NCBI GenBank assembly: GCA_963082975.1 | Contig: OY720350.1 | Span: forward strand, 8,637,488 to 8,701,487 | Direction: 5' to 3' | Source: Labia minor | Lineage: Eukaryota > Arthropoda > Insecta > Dermaptera > Spongiphoridae | Length of the DNA: 64,000 nt | Shown: piece by piece, positions 22,997 through 33,624 of the stretch | How the letters are laid out: every line of letters begins with the position of its first letter | Numbering within the stretch: position 1 is the stretch's first letter | The notes under the pieces: generated by a model | Told to the model about the DNA's origin: nothing | Databases searched by the model: none | The model's input: the letters and a program-made list of their open reading frames with translations, nothing else | Made by a program: the position numbers and the translations under genes

Positions 22997-23110
22997 GTGA
23001 AAAATTCTAAAGTCACTTTTGGATTCTAGAGGTCATGAAACGCGAAGATATGCAAAAAATTTTAAATTCTGAGCAATGTGCAGACAAAAACCTTTTTTTA
23101 TATATATAGA

Positions 23111-23763
23111 TTTGAAAGAAAAAGATTATTTACAAGTTTTTATAGGTAATTCATAAGTAAATTTATTTGAATTCAATAAATGTTCTAGAAATAATGTTAT
23201 GTTAAAAAAAACTAAATTACCCATTTCTATACTAATTAAGTAAACGTTTAAATATATTATTTTTAATTTAATCTAATTTTTTTTTTTGTTTATTTATTAT
23301 TATAAGAATTTTGTTATTTTATTTGTGCTACTGGATGAGTTTTGATTATATCAATTTCAATTTATATTTTTAATATTATATAAAATAAGAATTAATATTA
23401 ATATTACAAATAATGATTGTATATTTTTTAAATTCAAATCAAAATCTCCTCCCCTTATAAAAAAAACAAATTCGAATTTACATAAGTGAATTCAAAAAAA
23501 AAGAAAAAAAAATTAATAAAATAAAAATTACTGTAATTTTGAATATTGAATTTTAGTAATGATTATAATTTATTTCTTATTAACCTTTTGAATGATTACT
23601 AAATATTTAATTTTATAATTGTAGAGCTTTAATTCATTTGTTTGTGTGTGAGTGAGTGATTTTGTAATGAATATAATTTAATATTCGAGGGTAAATGAAT
23701 AAAAAAAAAAACACCCTATAAGGGCTCATGTATCCACGAGAGTTATTGCCACCACCCAGTAAA
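23111..23763. other. Intergenic AT-rich sequence upstream of cuticle gene 2
   Basis: No gene or recognised repeat; long A and T runs only. Confidence 0.5.
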
Positions 23764-23850
23764 CCTGTTGCGGGAATCGAATCGGGGGAAAGGTGTGGAG
23801 ACGTTGCGACATTTTACTTGTATATAAGCAGCAACCGGCAAAAACAGTAT
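23764..23850 (+). promoter_or_regulatory. Promoter of cuticle protein gene 2
   Basis: A TATATAAG box is at 23,821-23,828. Upstream are TTGCGACAT at 23,804-23,812, AATCGGGGGAAAGG at 23,780-23,793 and CCTGTTGCGGG at 23,764-23,774. These match the promoter of cuticle gene 1 in order and spacing, while the intervening bases differ. Confidence 0.7.
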
Positions 23851-23876
23851 AGTACACATTCAATCATAACAACAAA

Positions 23877-24696
23877 ATGACTTTTAAAGTAAGTATCAAG
23901 AGAGATAATTTAAAACACAAAAGTTAGCTTTCCTCTTACATTCCATTTCTATAGTATAAATAAATTTTCTCTCTTAATTTCAATTCATGATTAGAAAAAT
24001 GAAAATTTATTTATAGAATCTAATTTTTAAGGCATATAATAAATGATCAAATTGCATTTTTATATATATAATAATTTTGGTTATATTATAAAAAATAATA
24101 ATAATATTTTAATAAAATTGATTGATTTGATGTTGTAGTTGGTGGTGATTGCTTCCCTTTTGGCTGTTGCACGTGCTGGTCTTATTGGAGCACCAGTTGC
24201 CACCTACGCACACGCTCCAGTAGCCACCTACGCACATGCCGCCCCTGTGGCTGTAGCTCATGCCGCCCCCGTGGCCGTTAACCACTACGATCCCCATCCT
24301 CAATACCAATTCGAATACGGAGTGCACGACGCCCACACCGGTGACCAAAAAAGCCAACACGAAGTTCGTGACGGAGATGTTGTCCAAGGAAGCTACAGTT
24401 TGGCCGAACCTGACGGTTCCATCCGCACCGTTGACTACACCGCTGACCCACACAATGGATTCAACGCCGTCGTACACAAGACCCCTGGTGCACATCCCGC
24501 TGTCGCTGTCGCCCATGCTGCCCCTGTGGCCACTTATGCCCATGCCGCCCCCGTCCTCGCACATGCTGCCCCAGTAGCCACTTATGCTCGTGCCGCCCCC
24601 GTCCTCGCACATGCTGCCCCAGTAGCCACTTATGCTCATGCAGCCCCCGTCCTTACCCACTCCGCCCCCGCCCTTTCCTATGGAATCCACGGTTAA
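23877..24696 (+). CDS. RR-2 cuticle protein 2, two exons
   Basis: A chitin-binding structural cuticle protein and close paralogue of the gene at 1.8 kb. Exons are 23,877-23,888 (MTFK, followed by the strong donor GTAAGT) and 24,139-24,696, joined in phase 0. The product has 189 residues: signal peptide to about ARA-G, Ala/Pro-rich repeats, an RR-2 domain at about residues 60-117, then a tail of [10 protein letters not shown] and AAPVLAHA units two to three shorter than in paralogue 1. From 24,160 to 24,599 the DNA matches 1,996-2,435 with one visible mismatch, but introns and 3' flanks do not match. A polyadenylation signal AATAAA is at 24,789-24,794. Confidence 0.93.
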
Positions 24697-26569
24697 TTTG
24701 TCAGTTTTGACCGTTTTGACTGATTGTATATAACTTTATTAAATACCTCGCCAAAATGTAATTCTTATTAATGGATTTTTTTTCTATTAATAAAGATAAT
24801 ATGTTAAATTATTATTGCATTTTATTTTATTGAATTCCATTTGTAACCCTATTAAATATTATTTTTAAAAAAGACAAAATTATACATATTTGTATTTTGT
24901 ATTCCATTATTTAACATTTTTCTATCTGTTCTATTTTTTAAAAAAAAAACACAAACTGATAATTAAGAATATGATATCATATGAATATTTAAGATATCTA
25001 GATAATCATGATTCATTATAAAAATTAAAAAAAAAATTATTTTCATTAGCTGTAGAACAATTTCAATAGTAGAATATTTGTGTTCTGACATGCATTTATT
25101 TATTTGAGGGTTAAGTCAGTCCAAAGTTGACTCCCACAGACCCTCTAAACTGTTCTATGTTGGGTGTGCCTGTTTCGATCCTGTTCTCTTGTGATGTAAT
25201 CGTTGCGTTGCTCTCGAACTCGGTCTAGGTCAACCACTGGACTGCCGGAGTTCGATAACCGCTTCACACGCTTGTTTTGTTTTCACTATTCCTCAGGCTC
25301 TTTCAACCTCTTCATTTATTAATCTTATTAAGTATATTTTTAGTCGATAGAAAAATTTGATCTTCAAAATTCGTAAATTTGAAATTCCAATTTAAAAGAA
25401 AAAAATGTATTTTTCTAGAAAAAGTCGAAGTCGAAGACAATGATATTTGAAATTTAATATAAATTACATTAATATTTGTAATTTTTTTTTTGGTTTGGTA
25501 ACTTTTCAAATTAACGATCAAATTATTTTATTTTATCTAGAAAATACGATACGAGGACAATAATTCATATAAAATAAATGAAAATCAAATGGATTATATT
25601 ATGAAAGATAAGATGAATTGAAAACGATTATCATATTTTCAATAACTTAATGGGGGGGGGGGATCATCAAATGGATTATATTATGAAAGATAAGATGAAT
25701 TGAAAACGATTATCATATTTTCAATAACTTAATGGGGGGGGATATGTACAGTGATAATTGGAATTCGCCTTCTCAATCGGTTGATTGTCCGCCACTCTGA
25801 CGTTTACTTTTTTCCGTAATGTAGTAATTATACATAAAATACAAAAGTTATTATTTCTGAATAAATGTTAAACTCTTTTGTAGGTAGATCCATAAATTCA
25901 TTAAAATCCATATTAAAATAAGAATCAATTTATTGAATTATCCACAAGAAAGTTAAAAGTGTATTTTTTTTATTAAATTATAAAATTATTTTAATTCTAC
26001 AAGTATTATATTATATTAATTTTTTTTCGTTTTTATTTTGGATTTTTTGATCTTATTTATTATTATATTTTTACTGGAGCTTCAGTTTCTAGTCATTAAC
26101 GCCATTGTTTTATTTATAAAGATATTCTATAGGTATATTTATTAATGATAAATTAATTGATTAATACAAGACAACTAATCAAAGAATTTCTTAATAGTTT
26201 ATCTCAATTTAAAGTAAAAATATTTTAATTAAAAGTATTTTTTTTGATACTTAGGACTTTACTTAATTTTTTCAACACTTAAATTTAAAAAAAAATGAAT
26301 TTAATTTGCTTTTTAAGTATAAGAACGATTAAAAAGAACATATATTTAGAATGAATTAACCTATTTCTTTTCACAATTCATATAATTAATATGGACCTTA
26401 ACAAAATCTTGAATAAATCGTTATATGAATAAGTTACTTTTATATAAATAATAATTCCTTGACAATATACTAATAATAATAATGCTTCATGAATAATATG
26501 TCTACAAAATTTGAACTAAACGAAGGGCATTCACAAATTTATATACGCGTATATCTCTATATATAAAAT
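24697..26569. other. Intergenic; GC-richer block and 82-bp tandem duplication
   Basis: Positions 25,095-25,320 are GC-richer than their surroundings, with several stops in all frames. This is probably a decayed transposon piece of unknown family. Positions 25,584-25,741 hold an 82-bp unit repeated twice, each ending in a G run (25,652-25,662 and 25,734-25,741). No gene was seen. Confidence 0.5.
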
Positions 26570-27151
26570 AAATAAGCTGGAGTGACTCCACTCGACTATC
26601 TCGCAAATTTGAATTGGATTAATTAACATATACGATATTATATTTAAATTAAATTTAATTAATTATAAATTAAAATCAATTAATGTTTGGCTCTTTGTTG
26701 ATGGCACCACGTCACGTGCAGGCGAGTGATTTGCAGTCGTGTTAAAAAATTAATTCTGGTACTTTCAGGGATTCAATCAAGCTGAAATTCTATATATAGC
26801 AGTTTAACACAATTTTTAATCATGTGAAAAACATTCAAACATATATCTTTATTTTTACGGCCTGTTTAGAGGGAAAAAAATGAAACGTGGTAGGTAATGA
26901 CCCTCTTCCGGTTGAGCTACATTTCTCAAAAGTTGATAGAAAACTACAAATTTTGAATAATGCCCATGTACCCATGATTTTAGCTGTTTTTGCGTAATCT
27001 TGTCTACACACACACACATACATACACACACAGAGACATTTTTCTCAACCTTAGTGAAAATGATTCAGGAACCTTCAAAACGTATAAAAACATCAAAATC
27101 TCAACATCGAAAATTTTCGTGATCGCAATAGTATCTCTGGCGAGATAGTAA
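26570..27151 (-). mobile_element. HINE-B copy 4, complete
   Basis: Runs on the - strand from TACTATCTCGCCAGAGATAC at 27,150 to the AGCTTATT terminus at 26,570, with the central TG microsatellite, both subterminal repeats and the hairpin near the 3' end. Confidence 0.72.
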
Positions 27152-27675
27152 AAAGGTTTTTGTTTGCACATTGCTCAGAATTTAACAATTTTTGCATATC
27201 TTCGTGTTTCATGATCTCTAGAATACAAAAGTGACTTTAGAATTTTTCATGACTGTCTGTTAGTGGTTCTGTCGTTTTGATGTCTGACCGGAAATTCTAA
27301 CGTTATAGACTCAAAATTGGCTGAATCGATTTCAATGAAATTACATCACCATTTTCTTACATACCTCTATTTATTCATAGGCTATAAATTTTATTAATAT
27401 CTAATCAATAACCGCAGAAATTAATCTTTTATAATTTGATATGTACATATTGTCATTCAGCAGCGCAAAGAATACAATACAAAGAATGTTTATAAGATTT
27501 ATATTTTTATTTTTATTTTTCTGACTGAAACAGACAGACAGACATGAAAAATTATAAAGTCACTTTTAGATTCTAGAAATCATGAATCGCAAAGATATGC
27601 AAAAAAATCTAAATTCTGAGCAATGTGCACACAAAATCCTGTGGCGTGAGAAATAATTTATACATATATAAATAT
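27152..27675. mobile_element. Two opposed Helitron 5'-region fragments
   Basis: Positions 27,152-27,445 match the 5' third of Helitron A in + orientation, from AAAAAGGTTTTTG through the TTTGCATATCTTCG and AACCGCAGAAATTAAT blocks. Positions about 27,525-27,675 match the same 5' end in the - orientation. Neither has a 3' hairpin with CTAG. Confidence 0.6.
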
Positions 27676-28610
27676 ATAGATTTACAATATCTCAATGGAT
27701 CATATTGGCCTTTTAAACTTATTTAACACACCTAAAATTTTCACATTACGAGTATATTACCTATATTAATTTTTAAGATTATATGAATAAATAATTTTAA
27801 TTAAGAAAATTTGATCTCATAATAGGATTTTCATGTAAGATTTTAATATTATTTTTATAGTAATTTAGTATTATTTTAATTTATTTATAAAATTTTATAA
27901 ATCAATATTTAGGACTTTAAAATGTAAATAAATACAAAAATTAATTAGTGATCACGATAATTTCCTTTACAATTAATTTTAGTCTAAGAAAGTAATATAT
28001 ATATATATATAAGAAGGTAAGTATGAGATGAAGTTTCTTTTAAAAATTATTTTTTTATTATTAAACCTTTTCCTAAAAATTATGCAACTAAATTTAATGC
28101 AAAGCATAAATAAAAGCCTATATTCAAGGGATAAATATATAACAGCAGTGTATACCAGTGTGCCTACTTATAGGATATATAAGTTTCATTAAATACTAAC
28201 CGACGATAGAAAGGGAAGGTATTGTTTCCACACCAAATTACACATGAGGAGATTTATAAAATAATAAATAATATTAATCTTGGTTATTGCAAAAAAAAGG
28301 ATTTCTTTAAGCATTTTCGTCTTCAGATTGTAATTTCTTCTTTCTTTATTGTAAATATATAAATCTGTTCTTTTTTTTTTATTAATTGCTTTTCTTGTTT
28401 TATCAAATGTTTGAATTCTCTATTATGTGTAAAACAGGTCTAATGTAAAATATAATTTTTTAATAATGCTGTTATGTAATGTATTAATGTAAATATATAT
28501 ATATATATATTGAAATGGAAATCATTTTAATTATGTAATCTACCCCTAAAAGGGGGAGGAATCTAATACAAAATTGTATCTAAATTTCTTGAAATAAATC
28601 TAAATATATA

Positions 28611-29259
28611 CGGAGGTGGGATGAAAAGTTTCCGGCCTGACCAAGAAAAACGATGTTTTTAAAATTTGTTTTTGCTATATTTTTCAACATAATCTCCATT
28701 ATCTCCAATGATTAATTAATTAATTGATTAAATTTGATTTGATTTAATTTAAGTCTCATCAACAGTTATGAATTGACGCAAAAATTCGTTTGGATTACGC
28801 CTACAGCGCCAAATTGTCGGTAGAAATGTTTTTTCGAAGCAGTTTTTGGTCTAATGTTAGCAAACGCGGCACCCACGTTGCACACAGCTAAAAAAAAGAA
28901 AAATGTAAATAAAACATAATATAATTAACTAAAATTGTAATAGCGTATCAATAAATGATCGCAAAAGAAACAATTTAATCTTGTAAATATTGTAACTTTC
29001 ATCTTTTGTATGTTCTGATAATCAACTATTGTAAAAAATTTTTTTGGCTAATAAACATACTCTTTAAATTGAAAAAAAAAAAAATCGTTGCACACAGCTT
29101 TCCATATTCAAATGGTTGTGCAAAATATTTCGCACACGTTCATCTGACATCGTACAGGTCTCAGCTATCTTGAATGTTGAAAAATAAAGCAAAAAAAAAA
29201 AAACAATTTAAAAACATCGTTTTTCTTGATCAGGCCGGAAACTTTTCACCCCACCCTCG
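28611..29259 (-). mobile_element. Mariner remnant with ~50-bp terminal inverted repeats
   Basis: Flanked by TA on both sides. The ends CGGAGGTGGGATGAAAAGTT and, on the other strand, CGAGGGTGGGGTGAAAAGTT continue as matching inverted repeats into CCGGCCTGA...AAAAACGATGTTTTTAAA. The - strand encodes mariner transposase pieces: a DNA-binding stretch (SDERVRNILHNHLNMES) and WVPRLLT-type and FLRQFITVDET pieces with the first catalytic aspartate region. The C-terminal half is missing. The element is interrupted by a 196-bp retrosequence. Confidence 0.78.
28890..29085 (+). mobile_element. LINE 3'-end insertion inside the mariner, 14-bp duplication
   Basis: The 196-bp insert ends in a run of 13 A and is flanked by the direct repeat CGTTGCACACAGCT at 28,876-28,889 and 29,086-29,099. 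A poly(A) tail plus target duplication indicates target-primed reverse transcription of a short LINE 3' end or another transcript. The source is not in the window. Confidence 0.7.
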
Positions 29260-29343
29260 TATAGATATATATAATGTCGTTTGAAAATTAATTTATTTCA
29301 AATCGTCGGTCCGTTCTGTGCTTGGTTACAGCACATATTTTTT

Positions 29344-30077
29344 AAAATAAATTGGAATTATTTATTACTATTTTATTCATTTAAATTTTTATATCTGTTA
29401 GAAATAATGCTAAATGTTTTACTTAACAAAGAGAGTATAAAAAGTAGAGAAAACCAAAAGTATCCAAGTTTATTTTTAAAATTAAAATATGTTTAAGTGT
29501 TTAAAATTTTCAAATCAACTTATCAAATAGATTATAAGATTATTGTATTATAATATATAATATCAAATAAATTAAATTTTGTAGCTTTATTTTTTATTAA
29601 ATATGAAAATTATCAAAAGTTTATATGAAAATAAAATTTGAACGAGATAAAAATTAATAAATAATAATTATCGGAAAAAATTATTTATTTAATTTTTTTT
29701 TAGAATTTGTTGATATTCCTACCTTTAGATCCTTAGTAACTTATCAGGCTTTCAAATAACGAGTGACTTCAAAAGATTAGTGATCGTACAAGTCAAAATA
29801 CGTGTTGGGAAGTGCAGGCGGAGCTTATGACTAGTTTGGGTGTAATTTTATTAAACTCACGTGAACTGTCGATGGGGTATTGGACATTCTAGGGATAATG
29901 TAGAACAGGATGGTGATTCCAAAGAGAGAAATTGCATCAGCCAAAACGTTCACCGTAATAATTAAGAAGTGTATTAAAAGTTTTATTATATCATACACTA
30001 AAAAATCTAAATTTCATATAAAAAATATACTATTGAGAGACCATCACATTACTTTAATTTAAGATATTCGATAATTT
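29344..30077. promoter_or_regulatory. Intergenic; unique stretch with an orphan cuticle-type motif
   Basis: Positions about 29,740-29,950 are unique and GC-richer than their surroundings. AATTGCATCAG at 29,930-29,940 matches the motif just upstream of the TATA box of cuticle gene 3 (31,478-31,488), including an AACGTT nearby. No TATA box or signal-peptide exon follows, so this could be an upstream enhancer or a decayed promoter. Confidence 0.3.
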
Positions 30078-30166
30078 TTTACTATCTCGCCAGAGATTTT
30101 GATGTTTTTATACGTTTTGAAGGTTCCTGAATCATTTTCACTAAGGTTGAGAAAAATGTGTGTCTA

Positions 30167-30247
<81 letters not shown>

Positions 30248-30713
30248 AGACAAGATTACGCAAAAACGGTTTGAGCTAGAATCATAAAATTTGGTATACG
30301 GTCATTATTCAAAATTCGTAGTTTTCTATCATCTTTTGAGAAATGTAGCTCAACCGGATGAGGGTCATTACCTACAACGTTTTGATTTTTTTTCCTCTAA
30401 AGTGACCGTAAAAATAAAAATATATGTTTGATAGTTTTTCTCATGATTATAAATTGTATAAAATTGCTATATATAGAATTTCAGCTTGATTGAATCGCTG
30501 AAAGTATCGGAATTAATTTTTTAACACTGCAAATATCACGCGCCAACACGTGACGTGGTGCCATCAACAAAGAGCCAAACATGCGCTGGTTTAATAAATA
30601 TTATTTATTAATTTTAATTTATAATTAATTAAATTTAATTTAAATATAATACATGTTAATTAATCCAATTCAAATTTGCGAGATAGTCGAGTGGAGACAC
30701 TCCAGCTTATTTT
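30078..30713 (+). mobile_element. HINE-B copy 5 with expanded microsatellite
   Basis: Starts with ACTATCTCGCCAGAGAT and ends with GCGAGATAGT, the GAGTG/CACTC hairpin and AGCTTATTTT. About 40 bp after the 5' hairpin are deleted. The usual short TG run is expanded into (TC)n(TG)n at about 30,166-30,243. Confidence 0.72.
30166..30243. repeat. (TC)n(TG)n compound microsatellite
   Basis: A CT/TC run is followed by about 26 TG dinucleotides, seen directly. Confidence 0.95.
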
Positions 30714-30996
30714 TCATTGAAACACCTGCTTTGTTAGCTGAGATTTTAAGAATATGGGGGTCTGTCCAGAAATATAGTATTATTTATTAATTAATTGGCT
30801 GGGTCAATTTTTATGAATATCCTTCATTCTTCTATTCTTATCTTTGAATTAGTTTAATTTGTGCAAACATTTTAGAACTAGATCATGAATCAATTTATAT
30901 ATTAAAAAAAAAATAAAAACAGAAACACTGTAAAGTTTCACGTAGTTCATCCGATACGATACCTACTTGCCACCGTTCAAAGAACACCCATCCTTT

Positions 30997-31341
30997 CTGT
31001 TCGTCAAAGAATATAAAAATTTTCAAGTGATTCTCATTCAAAATTATTAACATAAGTAAATTTTTATTTTATTTTTTAAATAATCAAATATTATTTAAAT
31101 TATTTAAACTATATGAAATAAAATATTTTTTAATTTATTTTGTTTTAAATTTAATAAAAATTAATTATTGGATTGAATTTATAGGTGTATATATATATCA
31201 AACTGTTCGTCAAAGAATATAAAAATATTCAAGTGATTATCATTCAAAATTATTAAAATAAGTAAATTTTTATTTTATTTTCTAATAATAAAATATTATT
31301 TAATTTATTTTGTTTTAAATTTAATAAAAATGAATTAATGG

Positions 31342-31378
<37 letters not shown>

Positions 31379-31383
31379 AACTA
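30997..31383 (+). repeat. Tandem duplication of about 206 bp upstream of cuticle gene 3
   Basis: Copy 1 starts CTGTTCGTCAAAGAATATAA at 30,997 and copy 2 repeats it at 31,203, both running to a TATATATATCAAACT end. Each unit contains ATATAAAAA, then TTCAAGTGATT.TCATTCAAA and an AAGTAAAT donor-like site. This resembles a TATA-plus-short-exon unit without a start codon, so decayed cuticle-gene promoters are possible. Confidence 0.6.
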
Positions 31384-31477
31384 TATTTAGTGTTTTTCAT
31401 TTACGATTGGAGTTTATATAAAATTAAAAGAAAGGTGATCTACAGGAGTTTATTTTGCGAAGGCAACGTTTCGAACA

Positions 31478-31540
31478 AATTGCATCAGCTGAGACCGGCT
31501 AATGGACTATATAAGATCGAGTGTCAATTTGCAAAAATCA
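31478..31540 (+). promoter_or_regulatory. Promoter of cuticle protein gene 3
   Basis: AATTGCATCAG is at 31,478-31,488, a TATATAAG box at 31,508-31,515 and an initiator-like TCAG at 31,538-31,541, about 30 bp after the TATA box. The TTGCATCAG element resembles those before the other three cuticle genes. Confidence 0.65.
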
Positions 31541-31576
31541 GAGTTCACTGTACGAATCCTAACCAATAACATCGCA

Positions 31577-32973
31577 ATGAAGGTATATTCAATTCATTTT
31601 ATGTATGTTTGTGAGGGAATTTAATTATTAAAAAAAAATCTGTTCAAAACTAAAAAAAAAACAAACCATTTTTTAATTATTCTCAATTTACTTTATCTTT
31701 CTTTATTAAAAAAATAAATTATAAAAACATTTCAAAAAAAACAAAATTTTTATTTATGATATCTTAACAACTAATGAAATCAAAATCAAAAAATCAAAAG
31801 CAAATTAAACCCTTCATATCACAATTTTATTATTGATTTTTTTTTATTTTTATTTTTAAATTTAAAAAATAAAAATTTGATACGTATAATTTTTAAACTT
31901 TTTGAAACCACCAAAAGAAATAACTATTAAATGCGCTTAAATAATTAATATTTTTTTATTAAATTTAATAATTTTTAGAATTAAATTATTTTTAATTTAT
32001 TTTTATAGTAAAATTTTTATTCTATTATTCTATTATTTTTTTTCAGTTTTTGATCGTTGCTGCTTTAGTGGCTGTTGTGAAAGGAGGAATTATTGGGGCA
32101 CCGGCCATTGCCCCTGTAGCTCTTTCAGCTGCACCCCTGACTAAAGCTGTAGCCATCGACACCTATGATCCTAACCCGCAATATAATTTTGCATATTCGG
32201 TTCAAGACAGTCTGACTGGAGATGCCAAAAGTCAACAAGAAATTCGCAGTGGAGATGTTGTCCAAGGTAGTTACAGCCTTGTAGATCCCGACGGCACTAA
32301 AAGAACCGTAGACTATGTGGCTGATCCTATTAATGGATTCAACGCAGTTGTAAGAAAGGAGCCTCTTGGGGTTGCTGTGAAATCTTTAGCACCGACTGTT
32401 AGTTTGACTTCAGCTTCAACTCTTGGCCTCTCAGCTCCTGTGGTTGCAAGCCGAGCTATTGCAGCACCCGCTTTAGGAATAGCATCTCCTGTTCTTGGAC
32501 TTCGTTCAGCCCCCATTGGTTTGTCAAACTCGGTCCTTGCTGCTGCTCCAGCCCCAGGTCTTAGTCTCTCGGCACCTGTGATTGCAAGCCGAGCTATTGC
32601 AGCACCCGCTTTAGGAATAGCATCTCCTGTTCTTGGACTTCGTTCAGCCCCCATTGGTTTGTCAAACTCGGTCCTTGCTGCTGCTCCAGCCCCAGGTCTT
32701 AGTCTCTCGGCACCTGTGATTGCAAGCCGAGCTATTGCAGCACCCGCTTTAGGAATAGCATCTCCTATTCTTGGACTTCGTTCAGCCCCCATTGGTTTGT
32801 CAAACTCCGTCCTTGCTGCTGCTCCAGCTCTTGGCCTTCGTACTGCCATTTCTGCACCCACAGTCGGTTTAGCTGCGCCCACGATTGGGATTCGTACTTC
32901 AGCAATTGGTTTAGCCACCCCCGCATTGGCTACCTCTCCTCTTGCCCTAGGATCCAAAACGCTTCTTGTTTAG
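31577..32973 (+). CDS. RR-2 cuticle protein 3 with 46-residue repeats, two exons
   Basis: A chitin-binding cuticle protein. Exons are 31,577-31,582 (Met-Lys) and 32,047-32,973, joined in phase 0, giving 310 residues. A signal peptide ([13 protein letters not shown]) precedes an Ala/Pro-rich stretch and the RR-2 domain at about residues 48-105 ([43 protein letters not shown]). The C-terminal two thirds is low-complexity Ala/Leu/Pro/Ser sequence with three nearly identical 46-residue units ([25 protein letters not shown]). The domain is clearly more diverged from genes 1 and 2 than they are from each other. A polyadenylation signal is at 33,053-33,058. The antisense frame over it comes from codon bias. 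Confidence 0.92.
32428..32841 (+). repeat. Three 138-bp in-frame tandem units in cuticle gene 3
   Basis: Units start at 32,428, 32,566 and 32,704. Units 2 and 3 are almost identical at the DNA level and unit 1 differs mainly at its start, so the array grew recently. Copy number may vary between individuals. Confidence 0.9.
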
Positions 32974-33127
32974 ATTTTATTTATTTTATGATTCAACTTC
33001 AATGTGAATATATTATATAATCAATAATTTGTACAAAAACAAAATCAATGCAAATAAAATACCTATATTAATTAATACATTACTGTTTTCTTTATTTTAA
33101 TGTCAAATTGTATATAAGTCATATGGA

Positions 33128-33624
33128 AAAATAAGCTGGAGTGTCTCCACTCGACTATCTCGCATGAATTGGATTAAATAACATAATATATTATATTTAA
33201 ATTAAATTTAAATAATTATAAATTATAAATTAAAATTAATAAATAATATTTATTAAACCAGCGCATGTTTGACTCTTTGTTGATGGCACCACGTGAGATT
33301 TGCAGTGTTAAAAAATAAATTCTGGTACTTTCAGCGATTCAATCAAGCTGAAATTCTATATATAGAAGTTTTATACAATCATGTGAAAAAATCTCAAAAG
33401 TTGATAGGAAACTTCGAATTTTGAATAATGCCCATGTACCAAATTGCATGATTCTAGTTCAAACCGTTTTTGAGTAATCTTGTCTACATACATACACACA
33501 CACACACACATTTTTCTCAACCTTAGTGAAAATGATTCAGGAACCTTCAAAACATATAAAAACTTCAAAATCTCAACATCGACAATTTTCGTGATCGCAA
33601 TACTATCTCTGGCGAGATAGTAAA
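33128..33624 (-). mobile_element. HINE-B copy 6, internally deleted
   Basis: Both ends are present (AGCTTATT side at 33,128 and ACTATCTCGCCAGAGATAGT side at 33,620), but the middle lacks the block around the AACCGGAAGAGGG motif. It lies about 70 bp past the polyadenylation signal of cuticle gene 3. Confidence 0.7.

Larger units (their letters stand above)
19829..23110 (-). mobile_element. Helitron A, non-autonomous, 3.3 kb
   Basis: Read on the - strand the element starts TCTATATATATAAA at 23,110. It ends with a GAGCGCC/GGCGCTC hairpin and the terminus CTAG at 19,829-19,832, flanked by A on the 5' side and T on the 3' side. TC start, a hairpin about 10 bp before CTAG and insertion between A and T are the classical Helitron signature. 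A second GGGGGC/GCCCCC hairpin lies further in. No Rep/helicase is present. The interior includes an RTE-like fragment, AT-rich filler shared with the copy at 50.2 kb and a GACA microsatellite near the 5' end. Confidence 0.75.
28196..29343 (+). mobile_element. Diverged HINE-A-like copy interrupted by a mariner
   Basis: The left end (28,196-28,260) has CTAACCGACGATAG...GGAAGG and the right end (29,282-29,343) has the inverted CGTCGGTCCGTTC block. The interior differs from other HINE-A copies and contains the mariner at 28,611-29,259. It is either an old copy with a replaced interior or a related family. Confidence 0.5.

Noticed and set aside
25095..25320. Possible tRNA-derived SINE
   Set aside because: A GAGTTCGAGAGC-like B box is visible, but no A box at normal spacing, no tail and no second copy in the window were found.
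32313..32957. 214-codon - strand frame over cuticle gene 3
   Set aside because: Antisense to the 46-residue repeats; explained by their codon bias.
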